Source of the DNA: Daphnia carinata
Taxonomy: Eukaryota; Arthropoda; Branchiopoda; Diplostraca; Daphniidae
NCBI RefSeq assembly: GCF_022539665.2
Contig: NC_081335.1
Span: 7,564,001 to 7,628,000, forward strand
Reading direction: 5' to 3'
Length of the DNA: 64,000 nt
The notes beneath the pieces are model-generated. The model was not told the origin of the DNA and searched no databases. It worked only from the letters and a program-made list of their open reading frames with translations. A program made the position numbers and the translations under genes. The number at the start of each line of letters is the position of its first letter. The first letter of the stretch is position 1. Shown here piece by piece: positions 30,901 through 41,430 of the stretch.

Positions 30901-32742
30901 CCTGAATTGCCAAACATGCTCGAGCCACCAAGGCAGCATCTGTGTCATCAACCTCTGGTCTTTCAGAGTTTGTTAAAACAGAAATTCCTGAAGCAAGACT
31001 AGCAAGTACACTGGCAACACCAATTTTTAACAGTGGAGGCTGCCTAGTTTCCGGCAAATTTGACTTTGGAGAACTATCTAATTCCTCACCCATTCTGAAT
31101 AAGACCACTTTAGATCCAGAAGTGGCAACGATTAAAATGAAAGAAAATAAAACTTAAACCAAAAATGAAAATCTTGGTAGGCCAAGCTGAAGTTGAAAAT
31201 GCAAGAAGTATTGAAGAGAAACAGGCACGAAATGGTGCTCTGCAAATAGCTGAAGGTTTTCAGGTAAACTTTCAATTTGACAAAAATATTTGTAAGATCT
31301 TGAAAACTTTTAACCTTTCTGTATTGCAATAGGTAAAAGACTATGTGGAATTGCTTGCCCAACCGAATAATGAACGAGATCAAATCAAATCAGAGAGTAA
31401 CAAAAATTGCGCTGAACGAATCGAAGAAAAGGAAAAGAGAAGGGAATAACAACAGAAAAGGAGAAAAGCCAACATTAAGAAAAAGAAAACTGAAAAGAAA
31501 GAACATAAAGTGAATAAACTAAAGAAAAAAGGCAAATTTATCGCATGAAAAACTGATACTGACTGATGGATCAGCTAAACTTGTGTTCTTTCATGTGCAG
31601 CCATGTCGTGATAGTTTTTTAGAAAAATACACTGATATGCCTTCCATGATCGTGGAAAATTTGAAGAAAAAATATCTTAGATTCATTTAAAAAGGTTTAG
31701 TGTCTTCACTAATAACAGACTCTCATTTTAAAAAAAGTCCGTCATGGTAGAAAATTGATTTGTCATTATTAGTAGCTTTGTTAACGTAAAGTGTAAAGCT
31801 TCCTTATATCTCAATGTATTATGTGATGTGTAATTAGGTAATCAATAGCTGCTTGAAAATGTGCAAAAGGTGAAAACAGGACACGAAGAACGAACAGAAT
31901 CATTTATAGCAGTAGGTTATGATTTTAATATATTTATTGGGCTCTTTGTAAGTGTTAAAAGAATTGAAAATGTATAAGGAATAAATGGTATTAGAATCAA
32001 TATTGAATTACATAATCTTTGTTTTGGTCCTTGCCTCAGACGATAATTTAAGTTTGTAATATTATTCCTATAAACATTATTTATCAAATGTTAATGATAA
32101 TAAACTAGTCTTCGTGGTAACATATATTTTTGTTCCCAGCAACCACAAAAGCCCCGCGGAACTCATTCAGTTTCCGTATTCCCAACGAATCAGTGGTCTT
32201 TACCTATGGCATAAGTATCGACAAAAAGAAGCTATATGGGAGATGGACTGGGGATTGGGGGAATAATGAAAGAGGGTGGACAGAACAAGGCTAAGTGCGA
32301 AAAACATTTTATTTTTTGTATTATATTTAAAAAAGCGATGGTAGTTCAATAAACAAAAATTGTGAAAAATGAACTTTATTAAACGGGATATTAGCAATAT
32401 ATAAATACTAATATAATCCGAAATTAGATTGCAACCGAATAAATAATCAAAGATTAACTAGCGCACAAACGCTAACATTGTTTGATCTCTGCAAACCTTA
32501 AAGAAGATCACGGTTTCAGCAACTTTTGTACATTCCAAATTCCACGGAATAGAAGGTGGGAAATACCATTTTCGAAACAAACATAAAGTTTGTAAGAAAA
32601 TGGAAATTGATCGGAGAAAAAGGCCCACTTTTGAATTTGGAAAAAAGTGGGCCTTTTTCGTATGGGCCTTTTTCGTCTGGGCCTTTTTCGCGGGCCTTTT
32701 TCGTCTGGGCCTTTTTTGTCTGGGCCTTTTTCTCCGACCTCC
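27996..32742. mobile_element. Long-inverted-repeat DNA transposon E1
   Basis: AATACAAT is duplicated exactly at 27,988-27,995 and 32,743-32,750, so the element is 4,747 bases with an 8-bp target duplication. Terminal inverted repeats are about 700 bases (27,996-28,704 against 32,056-32,742) and begin with stacked GACGAAAAAGGCCCA units. Inside them, 28,717-29,395 is inverted relative to about 29,430-30,190. The left arm lacks the mirror of about 30,190-32,050, which is present in both arms of E2. No transposase of a family I know is visible. An 8-bp duplication with long TIRs would fit Mutator-like or P/hAT-type elements. Confidence 0.8.
29500..31530 (+). pseudogene. Intron-bearing, internally duplicated gene within E1
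   Basis: I do not recognise the protein. A first exon may begin near 29,551 (MPF, shared with 52,540). Two tandem units of about 780 bases follow: 30,162-30,377 and 30,942-31,157 encode similar peptides (FVKT-IPE, IFNS-GCLV, DFGELS, LNKTTLD). Each is followed by GTAAAC...TGCAATAG introns (about 30,472-30,538 and 31,263-31,332) and Lys/Arg-rich coiled exons (30,539-30,751). A second intron, GTATGTG...TTTCAG, runs near 30,740-30,798. In-frame stops break every unit. A DNA-binding or accessory transposon protein is possible. Confidence 0.4.
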
Positions 32743-33548
32743 AATACAATCAAGGAGGAACGACCGAGCTGGATTGAAAATCTAGTAAACGACTGGATGG
32801 GAGCCGAAGAAACTCAGAAAACAGTGAAGATCGAGCCCGAAACAGAACCTGAAATAGGGCTGGAAATCGAAATAGTGAAACACGAAATAAAAGAGAACAG
32901 TGACGACGATAGAGATTGGCTGAAGAAAATGATTGAACAAATCGAGAAGCCCGAAAATACGACAGACAGCGCCGTAACAACAACAGCGCTGACGAACGTG
33001 CACCGCAACCACGAAGAAAGCCACTCAAGTTACAGTCACCGTGAGGATGAATCACACCACGAAAACACAAATGAAGGCGAAGAATCTATGGCTAGCGAGA
33101 ACGACGATGGACACTCCACCACGACAACGGAAAACACTGACAGCGACAACGAAGACATGTACTATAAGTTAGGAAGTCTTGGAAGTATTTCCAACACTGA
33201 GCCATACGAGTATGACGACGAAGCAAGTGTGTTTCAAAGTGATGACGATCGGAGCGAAACGGAATACAGAAGTGACAAATACGACCCAGCCGCAGGCGAC
33301 GAAAAAGTAGCACTCAATCATGCCCCAGAAGCGCATATCACTATCAGCTGCGGTAACTGCATGCTAAAGACTTTCCCTTCGTTAGCCGCGGGGGAGGCAG
33401 CCAGTATACGCATCGAAAGGATGGTTACTATAGCAGCCGAGGAAGGCCAGTTTATCTTAGAAATAATAACGCCCCCCGAAACACATTAAGAAAATTTCTG
33501 AAGAAAAAGGAAGAAGAGGGAAGAGCAACAGGGAGGAACGTAGGAAGT

Positions 33549-34202
33549 ATGTTAGACACGAAATTCCCAAACGGAAGAACCCTGCTCCATGAAAGTGTAA
33601 ACAAAAAAAGATACGACGTCACTGATTTACTATTAACGTCCGGCGAAAACATCAACATCGTGGAAAATGGTGAAACAATAGCTCACTGAGCCGCAGTGGA
33701 CAACAATGAACACCTACTCAGAACTCTAGCGTACCACAAGTGTCAGTTTAGCGAATGGAACTGTCTAGGGGAAACTCCCCTAATGGTGGCCATTGCATTA
33801 AGAAACGAAGAATGTATCGATTTCCTGTGGATAACTCCACTGATAAAACAATTGAGTCGCGATGGAGAAACCGTTCTGCACTACGCAGCAAGATTCAAAA
33901 ACAAGAAAGAGTATGTCAACAGTGCATACCTGCATGGAGTAAACATCAACCAAAAGTCCTTGACGCGCCGCGAAACGGCCCTTATTGTAGCCGTACGATA
34001 CGGAAACCCTGAAATGGTGGAAGTACTGTTAAGAAACGGGGCCAAATACGACGAACCAGACGGCCTAGGAAATTACGCCATGGATTACATCGGCGAGAAC
34101 GAAGAAATAGCGAAAGTATTCCTTAACACAAACATAACTCCGAAAAGAAAAGGCCAGAAAACGCTGATAATACACTACGACCGAGAAAGGAGATGCAAGT
34201 AG
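33549..34202 (+). pseudogene. Ankyrin-repeat ORF of element D
   Basis: From an ATG at 33,549 the frame encodes about 218 residues with five ankyrin-type openings: NGRTLLHES, NGETIAH-AA, LGETPLMVAI, DGETVLHYAA and RRETALIVAV, each followed by helix pairs (for example MVEVLLRNGA). One TGA at 33,687-33,689 sits where ankyrin repeats usually have Trp (H-W-AA), so it looks like a single TGG-to-TGA change. After it the frame is open to 34,202. It lies after the acidic ORF and about 280 bases before the 3' LTR, inside the LTR boundaries. Ankyrin proteins bind other proteins; viral ones often act on NF-kappaB signalling, but that role here is speculation. Confidence 0.7.
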
Positions 34203-34484
34203 AGGAGAGGATCCAGTTCAGCATCGGAAGAAGATTAACCACAAAAATCGCCGTTCCCACCAAGCAGAACTCAGAATACAATTTTAAAATAAATAAAAAA
34301 AATAATAAAAAAGCTAGATATTTTCAAATGTTTGGGACCCTAGAATTAGCTTCAAACAAATATGTAACCAAAGCAATCATCTTCGTATAAACAATATTGA
34401 AATGTTTAGTCCCCATTTGTAGGCCTTAAGGCATAAATAATATCTATTTGGTGGACCAACTCTTATCGATAAAGGGGGAAGGAA
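34203..34484 (+). other. 3' untranslated region and polypurine tract of element D
   Basis: An AT-rich stretch holds AAATAAAAAA-type runs near 34,290. The purine tract AAAGGGGGAAGGAA (34,471-34,484) directly precedes the 3' LTR and would prime plus-strand synthesis. No further gene. Confidence 0.75.
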
Positions 34485-34849
34485 TGTAATGATCCAATAT
34501 ATACTTTTATGTACACTTGGCGGTAGCCTATGCTATCCCTGAAGTAGGTGCGACGCGTAGTGTACATACTACGTAATTACCTACTGAATGGGAGCCGCTC
34601 CAAGTATGCTTAGTGCTAAACCCCTGCAGCTTGGAGCTACGGTTGGCGCGTGGTGTATAACCATCGCGCAACGACCTTGACACGCTCCCGCCGTCTAAGC
34701 GTGATGCTAATTATCACCATGACGTGCGCTACTGTAGCTCCTTACTGGTATATAAACCTGTGCTTTTTCAATCATAAATCGGAGTTGCCTTTGCTCTGTC
34801 ATCTTGTACACTTGTACTAGGGATAATAAACGGATATAAGAACCTTACA
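34485..34849 (+). repeat. 3' LTR of element D
   Basis: 365 bases, same ends as the 5' LTR, with about a dozen substitutions between the two, mostly in the first 240 bases. CCAT follows (34,850-34,853), matching the 5' flank. Confidence 0.9.
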
Positions 34850-34853
34850 CCAT

Positions 34854-35279
34854 GAACGACGAACATTACACAGTCTTTTAATTTCAATAATTTTAATTCA
34901 AAAAATCATTCAGCCTGTGAATAAAACAATTTAAAACCATCTATTTACTCATTTGTATATAGGATATATGGTGCGAGAAGGTTAAGTACGCCTCGGTGCC
35001 GCGCACGCCAATTGTAATCTTTATTTTTGGGAATATTTTAACCGTTGCTTATAGTGATACACGAAATTATTGTTTTAGTGCCGCAAATAGTTTATGGAGG
35101 GAAAAAGTGGAAAGATGCTTTTCCTAATACAGCATGTAGACATCTTGTGGACATCAGTAAACTACACCAATATTTGACATATCGTCCTATAGGCTTGCAG
35201 TTGTTTTAGATAACTAAATACAGTAATCAAACAAGTTGATATCCATTAGCTATCAAAAAGATATCACGTTCTACTAGGG
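34854..35279. other. Right end of CACTA element C
   Basis: AT-rich non-coding sequence between element D and the right inverted end, which finishes GTTCTACTAGGG at 35,279. No gene is seen. Confidence 0.7.
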
Positions 35280-35281
35280 CT

Positions 35282-35593
35282 GGACTTGATTTCCACCAAG
35301 TCGAACGCAGGTCCCTCCAGGAATGGCTTCACTTCCATTGGAAAATTTCCCATTGCGACTCTGTCAAATGCTCGAAGCATTTCGTCCACCCAGTTGGTGA
35401 CTCGCTTGATCACCTGCTCCGCCCGTTTGATTGGCACATCGTAAATGACGATCCATACAGAATCGCCTAACGCTAGGGTTCCCTCCGGATGAAAAACAGC
35501 TCCCTCCGTCACCACGAACTTGCCTTTCATTTCATGCGCTTGGACAATCTGTCCAATGGAACAGATCACTGATAAAAGCAGTATGTTCTTCAT
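35282..35593 (-). pseudogene. env: F-like env, N-terminal part (element B)
   Basis: ATG at 35,593 starts a signal peptide (KNILLLSVICSIGQIVQA) and about 85 residues of ectodomain. It is cut by the CACTA element at 35,281; the rest is at 14,238 downward. Frames on both sides agree once one copy of the 2-bp duplication is discounted. The ATG sits inside a frame that is already open from the integrase C-terminus, so pol and env share one frame here; a spliced env message is the usual arrangement. Confidence 0.7.
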
Positions 35594-37948
35594 CCATCCT
35601 GGTGCCCGTCTTTGTCGGATCGGACGACCCGGTGGCGGTTCCACCTCCTCTTGAGCCCCGGCTCTTGGCTCCTCTTCTTCTTGTAGGCCTTCGCAACAAT
35701 CTTCCTCCTCTATCACTTCCAGTGGTCGGCGTTCCGCTTTTCTCTTTGCGCCTTTCGTCTCGAGTTGTCCAACCACTGCCGCGGTGTCGCTTTCCAGTGA
35801 TCTCTCAAGACTCGAGCCAGCACGCACCGCCGCCTCCGGTTCCATCGTTGCCTCCGGTTCTTCGGCCACTGCCGTGGTGTCGCCTTCTGGTGGTCCCACG
35901 CTGGTGTCGGCACGCGTCGCGGTCTCAGCTTCAAGCACGCCATCGGGTTCGTCATCCGACTCGATAACAAACTTCTTCATTTGAGAAACATGGATCGCAA
36001 TAGTCCTCTTCCCAGTAGGCTTTGGAAGCTCGTAGTTTAGATCAGTGACCTGTCTGATCACCTTGAATGGGCCTACGTACTGATGCAGTAAGTGCTGCAC
36101 AGTGTGCCGGCAGTCTTCCTCTGTGGCCGGAAGATTAACACCAGGTCACCGGGTTCGTATACCGGTGCCTCACTGACTCTGGTGTCATACTGCGTCTTCT
36201 GGAGCTGCTGCACAAGGGCCAGTCTATCTTGTACGTCTTCTCTCAAGTTCGCCATTGCCTTCATCAGATCCTTCGGGTCGGCAAGCTTTGATTGATTCGG
36301 CCCCGTCGCTGCTAGCAGATCCGTCGGAATAACTGCTTCTCGCCCATACACCAGCATGAATGGTGTATGATTGGTACTCCCCTGGCGCGCCGAGGTGTAG
36401 GCAAAAGTCACAAAACCGAGGAACTCGTCCCAGTCCTCGTGACTTTCATCCACATACATCGCCAGCTGGTTGCTAGCGTCTTATTCTGGCGCTCCACAAG
36501 GCCGTTTGCCTGTTGATGACAAGGCATCGTCATCCGATGGGCGAGACGCAGAAGGGCGAACACCTCAGGGTCGCTTCGGCCGTGAAACACTTTCCCTGGT
36601 CGGACGTCAACTCCCGCGGGAATCCATGCCGCAACACGATTTCTTCCACGAAGAGTTTCGCTATCTGCCGAGCCGTGGCATCCCGTACGGCTCTCGTTTC
36701 TACCCACTTCGTAAGGTAGTCAATGGCAACGATCACGTTTGTATTCCCGCTTCGTGATCGCGAGAATGGACCCAGGACATCTATCCCGATCCTCACGAAT
36801 GGTCCTCCCACTTGCGTGATCTCCATGCGTCCTTTCTTTTTCCCTTGATCCGGCTTCCGTGTCTGGCAACTTTTACATGCCTTGACATACCGGGTCACCG
36901 CTCTGTCCATCTTCGGCCAGTAAAATCTATGCCGAACCCTCTCCAGAGTTCTTGCTTGCCCCAGGTGCCCCGCCGTAGGCTCATCATGAACCCACGACAG
37001 TGCTTCCTTCCGTTTCTCTGGCAGCACGCAGAGCCGGTCAAATTCTTGTTCGAACGTGATCGTTCTCAGGTACAACAAGCCTTCCTTCAGCACAAAGTTC
37101 CCGTACCGCGTTGAAGTGTTGCTGATCATCCCCTGCTTGATCCGCTTCCACTGCTTTACACGATCTTGTCCGTCAGTCCAGGACTGAACGTCCATCGCCG
37201 TGGCCGCAACTGGGATAGGTGTCGCGTGTTCTTCCCCCAATCCCTCTTGTATTGGGTAACGCGACAGGGCATCTGCATCTTCATGGAGACCTCCGTTCTT
37301 ATAGCAGATGCTTATGTCGTACTCTTGCAACGACAAACTCCATCGTTCTAGTCTGCCACTCAGCTCCTGTTTTGTCATCAGCCACCACAGGGCATGATGA
37401 TCTGTCTTCACCACCACCTTCGTTCCCCAGATATATGGGCGAAACTTCTTCATGGCCCACACAATGGCCAGGCACTCCTTTTCAGTGATGGAGTAGTTCC
37501 TCTCTGAATTGTTTAACACCCGGCTCGCAAAACAAATGAGCATGGCATGTCCATCCCTGTCTTGCATCAACGCTGCGCCTATTCCGTAGTCGCAAGCGTC
37601 TGGGTGTACCTCAAAAGTCCTTGCATAATCCGGATGCGCCAGCCGAGCTGCCTTTACCAGCGCCACCTTCAACTCTGCAAAGCTACTCTGCTCTGGCTCT
37701 CCCCACTGGAACATTCCTTTTCCCTCCATTGCCGTGAGTGGATACGCCGTCTTGGCGAAGTTTGGCACAAACTTGCGATAGAAAGAGCAAAGGCCTACAA
37801 AGTTCTTCACGCACTTCCTCTTTACTTTTCCACTAGCATTGAGGTTTGAGCCAAGGAACTTTTCGATGTATACACAAGGCAACCAGTCCACTTGAGCCCT
37901 GCCAACACCATATCCATGAGCCGCTGGAATGTGCTCGGGGCTGAACAC
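35594..37948 (-). pseudogene. pol: RNase H and integrase of element B
   Basis: RNase H is recognisable (DACDYGIGAALM, YSITEKECLAIVW, KTDHHALWWL, HEDADALSR). Integrase follows with the HHCC finger (GHLGQARTL and CKSCQTRK), the core (GIDVLGPF and TSDQGKCF) and, after frameshifts near 36,530 and 36,430, the remaining core (VTFAYTSARQG) and the GPY/F-type end (YVGPFKVIRQV, about 36,060-36,090). A long acidic Ala/Glu-rich linker (35,600-35,960) leads into env. It is degraded over at least three frames. Confidence 0.8.
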
Positions 37949-38640
37949 AATCCAAATGGCATCACACGGAACTGATAAAGGCCGTCAGGCGTCACAAACG
38001 CTGTCTTTGGCTTGTCTCCTTCGGCAACTGGCACCTGCCAGTACCCGCTCTGAAGGTCTACAACACTGAAAAGCGTCGCTCCCTCCAGCTTCGATAACGC
38101 ATCGTCGATGCGCGGAAGTGGATAGACGTCCCTCGTCATTACGTCATTTAAACGTCTGTAATCGATGCAGAATCGCCACTTCCCGTCCTTCTTTTTCACA
38201 AGGACGATTGGCGATGACCAAGGGCTTTGCGCAGGTTCAATAATCCCCTGCCGCAGCATCTTGTCTACCTCCGCCTAAATGAGCTCTCGTTCCTGCCAGA
38301 CGCGTCACCTTGGTAACTGTTTGATCGGCGCTGCATCACCCGTAGGTATAGCATGCTCCAAGACAGTACACTGCCCAAGACAATCGCTGCCTTCAGCGAA
38401 CACATCTTGGAAACTCATCAGAAGCGAAATGAGGTCCTCACGATCCTCCCCTCCCAGCGTCTTCGCCGCACATATCTCGAACATAGCCGGGTCTTTCAGC
38501 TTCCTAGGCCGCTCACTGCCCCTCCCGGCTGTACGTCCATCTTCCATTTTGAGTGGAAGACTGCTGTTCTGGTCGACAGCCACCAATTGCCCAAGGGATG
38601 TTCCTTTCACAATAACATGATCCGTGTAATCAACGTTCAT
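37822..38640 (-). pseudogene. pol: Reverse transcriptase of element B
   Basis: The frames 38,640-38,305 and 38,259-37,822 hold the RT fingers and palm: SPWSSPIVLVKKKDGKWRF, DYRRLNDVMTRD, DLQSGYWQVP with the first Asp, and MPFGLCSAPSTFQRLMD. CLVY should then be followed by LDD, but the catalytic pair is missing. Sequence jumps to KNFVGLCSFYRKFV near 37,815, so about 70 codons of the palm and thumb are gone. A stop near 38,278 separates the two frames. Confidence 0.8.
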
Positions 38641-38707
38641 AACGTGAACTACCGCGCTCGACTTGGTACAGTCAATTAACGCGTGCCCCGCCGATAAACC
38701 ACTTTTC

Positions 38708-39163
38708 TCAAGTAGCTTTTTTGACGGGCGGAGGAGAATAATTGCATCCTTGTCCGCCCTCTGAGATAGACACCTTCACCGGTACCGCACTTCTCTTTGT
38801 CACCGTGACCCGCATTTTTGAAGTCACCTTCCTTATGGCGCCTCCGACTGCTCCGATATCAATCGCTCTGAGCTCCACCGTCGGAGGGCTGCTGAAGCAG
38901 ATCTTTAACTCCTTAAAGAGCTTCAACAAATTTCTTCCCATGATGAAATCAGGTCCGGACGTCTTCAGCACAACGGCTTCCCCTTCCACCGACGTGTTCT
39001 TATATTTTACCGTCAGGGCAACTTTCCCTCTTGGTTGCATAGGTTGACCATCCGCTGTTACCACCATGGGCCCATCCCATGGGGAAATTTTCAGGTTCAA
39101 CTTGCTTGCTAATGACGGTGTAATGACGGAAATGACTGCTCCCGTGTCCACCAAAGCTTCCAC
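38708..39163 (-). CDS. Retroviral-type aspartic protease (element B)
   Basis: ALVDTGAVISVI near the N-terminus holds the catalytic DTG, and FIMGRNLLKLF (about residue 75) is the conserved C-terminal motif. At 151 residues, including a linker to RT, the length is normal. The domain itself is open, though Gag and RT on either side are broken. It would cleave the Gag-Pol polyprotein. Confidence 0.75.
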   Translation of the reverse strand: MEALVDTGAVISVITPSLASKLNLKISPWDGPMVVTADGQPMQPRGKVALTVKYKNTSVEGEAVVLKTSGPDFIMGRNLLKLFKELKICFSSPPTVELRAIDIGAVGGAIRKVTSKMRVTVTKRSAVPVKVSISEGGQGCNYSPPPVKKAT

Positions 39164-39360
39164 TGGACATCCGCCAATCCAGATTTCTACTGCAGGCTAT
39201 TAATCATCGCCATTGGCCGCTCCAATTGATTGGCTTTGCTCTCCACCAATCAAAGCACAGGCTGTTTTTGGCTCCTCCCGCTCCTGCTTTGTAGTCCTTG
39301 TAGGCTTAGTAGGCTTTGGTGCGCCTTCTCGCTTCTTTTCCTTTGGACAATTCCTTGCAA

Positions 39361-41366
39361 TTATTCCCCTTCTTTATCGCAATTATAGCATCGAAACGGG
39401 TTCTTCTTCTTAAGCTGTCGATTTTTGTCGCCTTTTCCGTCGTCGACGCTCTTCCTTCTCGACTGTCGCACTTTCGCCAGCTCATCCCGCAGCTCCTGTA
39501 TCTGCCGCTGGAGCTCTTGCATCTTATCAAGGCCTACTGCCCCGATAGGAGCTTTCTTGCCCTCCTGGCGTGCATCTTCATAGCCTCTTCCGTAGGCCGT
39601 TTTCACAGCATCTGCATGGAGTCTGGCTTTTTCAAGGAACTCTTCGCAGGTCGTGATTCCCAGCACATACATCCTTTCATAAAAGGCTGGCTTAACCCCC
39701 TGAACAAGTGGTCAATGCAAACTTCTTCCGCCATATCCGGTTGCACGATGCGGCGCAAATCCATAACGTCGTGGAAGTATTCCGTTATGTCTTCGTCCTT
39801 CCCCTGGACTCTCATCCGCAGCTTCTTCTCCATTTTTCACTTTAAGTTCACTGCAACAAACTGCTTCAGAAACAACGTTTTGAGTCCAGGGACTTCATTC
39901 TCGCGCGCTGGGCCTTGCTCCCCCACAACTCTCTCTCTCCGGTCTTCCCAGTGTTCTGGACGCGCGTTCCTCGCTTCAAGGCCTACAATCCATTTGTAGG
40001 TCGCCCCTTCGAGCGACAGGTCTACCGCTCTGGCCAAGTCATTATTGGTCCATCTGTTGTGGCGACCTATCCTTTCGATTCGGCCAATCCATTCCAAAGC
40101 GTTCTCCTTGGCCGTGCCCCGGAACTTCTCCGGCTCCTTGTACTGGAAAATTGGCCTTTCCGCCATGTCTTCCTCCTCAGCCAGAAAAGGATCCCAAGCT
40201 AGTTCCTCTTCTTGGGCTATGGATTGCCGCCTTGGTGAATCCCCAACACTGAATCCACTTCTTTCTGGCCTTACCAAATCCGCTGCGTGCGGCGTGCTAG
40301 ACGCCCTAGGTCGTAGACCTTCACGCAGGTTCCTACTTTCCAAGCCCGCTCCGCGCTCTTCCTCCGCCTCGTGTTCGTCCGTCGACAACTGTCTGCTGTC
40401 GGAACCCGACGATCTCTCGGTGATGCCAGTGGTGTCGGCTTCCACGCCAACCGCGCTTCTCCTGTAGACAGCGCCTTCCGGTTGCACTGACACTGGACGC
40501 GCCCCTGGACGCGCCCCCCTGGTTTTCGGTCACCGTCACTTGTGTCTCGAACAAGTTCGCCTCGATAATCTGCTGAGCCCGCGACTCTTGATCGCTGCTA
40601 ACAGACTCCACCTTCCGCCGTCTACTTTCGGCCGGAAGGGGTTGTACTACGATCCTTTCCTGGCTTACGGGCTCTGCTCCTTGCGGTATGAACGACGCAG
40701 CGTCGTCTACCTCAAGACGTTGCGTTTGCAATTTCCGGTTTTGGTTGACCCTCTGCTCTTCCTGTCGTTCCTCTTCTCCCGCTTCGGTACGTGTGTAGAC
40801 TTTGCTCCCAACACCACGGGCACACTCACGATGCTCGTGTGCTGCCGTCGGCTCGAATCCCCCTCTTCCCGCAGCACACCTGGTTTCTTGTCTCTCTGAC
40901 ACCTAGTGACTCGAAGAGTATCCACGAATTCCTCACCCTGTGGTTCGGAAGCCGACTCAAACTGCGTCAGGTCTAGGATATCTCCTCGTTGGGAACCGTC
41001 TCCGGTCAACCACGTATCTTTGCGCCCGAGAGTGAGCTCACTCACCTCGCCAGGGGGACCTCTCGACCGCCCCTTAGATCGCACTGATGTTGCGCCTGCT
41101 TCCTGAAATCTCGTTGAAGGTAGCGCCGCTGCACTTAGAGGTGTCGAAGGCCTCAAACCCGTGTAATAGGTTTGAATCTTCTTCGCCGCCTCTTCAGCTG
41201 CTCTTCTACGACCCCTTTCCCCAGCGTGTGAAATCACACCTCTCCCGTGTGACATCCAAACGAGGACCCAAAGCGACTCACGGCCAATCACACGTTCTCT
41301 CAGACCGTTGTTGTGGCCTCGTGCCCAACAATAAATTGCTGAGTTCGACTTCCAGACACCCCTCAC
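39361..41366 (-). pseudogene. gag: Gag of element B
   Basis: Overlapping frames, 41,366-40,707, 40,902-40,333, 40,493-39,837 and 39,833-39,361, together make one Gag. The N-terminal half is low-complexity (Arg, Glu, Ser). The third frame holds the capsid pattern (FQYKEPEKFRGTAKENALEWI, W-NNDLARAVDLSLEGATYKW). The last has a coiled stretch and the start of a zinc knuckle (CYNCDKEGE). At least three frameshifts break it. The 5' LTR begins 65 bases upstream of the first ATG. Confidence 0.65.
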
Positions 41367-41420
41367 AACAAATGCCTACCTGAGTGAAACGTCCAGTTGA
41401 CCAGGTAAGAACACAGGAGC

Positions 41421-41430
41421 ATCTCCACCA
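41421..41430 (-). other. Primer-binding-site-like sequence (element B)
   Basis: On the - strand TGGTGGAGAT directly abuts the inner end of the 41,431-41,707 LTR, where the tRNA primer site belongs. Element A family copies have TGGTGGCAGCGG in the same position. Confidence 0.5.

Larger units (their letters stand above)
27961..33489 (+). pseudogene. Acidic accessory ORF of element D, split by transposon E1
   Basis: An ATG at 27,961 opens a frame of 11 codons up to the 8-bp target duplication AATACAAT (27,988-27,995). E1 then intervenes, and the duplicate copy at 32,743-32,750 resumes in the same frame to a stop at 33,487-33,489. The protein part after E1 is about 246 residues: Asp/Glu/Ser-rich with many NTD and DDD runs, and a more ordered C-terminal 80 residues (ISCGNCMLKTFPSLAAGEAA). 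No signal peptide or membrane segment. I recognise no family. Its position, after env and before an ankyrin ORF, marks it as an accessory gene of element D. Confidence 0.55.
16902..34849 (+). mobile_element. LTR retrotransposon D with env, lectin, mucin and ankyrin modules
   Basis: Two 365-base LTRs in direct orientation, both TGTAATG...CTTACA, flanked by CCAT on each side (16,898-16,901 and 34,850-34,853), delimit the element. Order: LTR, primer site, coiled-coil ORF, gag, zinc knuckle and protease, RT, RNase H, integrase tail, R3a insertion, env-like glycoprotein, small ORF, acidic ORF split by E1, ankyrin ORF, purine tract, LTR. Without R3a and E1 it would be about 12.1 kb, large for a Gypsy element. 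The LTRs differ at about a dozen positions, so it is not recent. Nearly every long frame is broken, so it cannot move on its own. Confidence 0.85.
14241..35279. mobile_element. CACTA (EnSpm) DNA transposon C, interrupted by element D
   Basis: The ends are inverted: CCCTAGTAGAAC at 14,241 and its complement ending at 35,279, 17 of the first 20 bases pairing. Flanks show a 2-bp CT duplication (14,239-14,240 and 35,280-35,281), as CACTA elements make. Without the 17.95-kb element D the transposon is about 3.1 kb. It contains a CACTA-type transposase remnant on the + strand and a tandem exon array on the - strand. The env reading frame of element B is continuous across the site if one CT copy is removed, which supports both boundaries. 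Confidence 0.8.

Noticed and set aside
32647-32742. Repetitive Gly-Leu-Phe-Arg frames in transposon ends (also near 28,000, 47,800 and 55,600)
   Set aside because: They are translations of the tandem GACGAAAAAGGCCCA units in the terminal repeats of E1 and E2, in several frames and on both strands, and are not genes.
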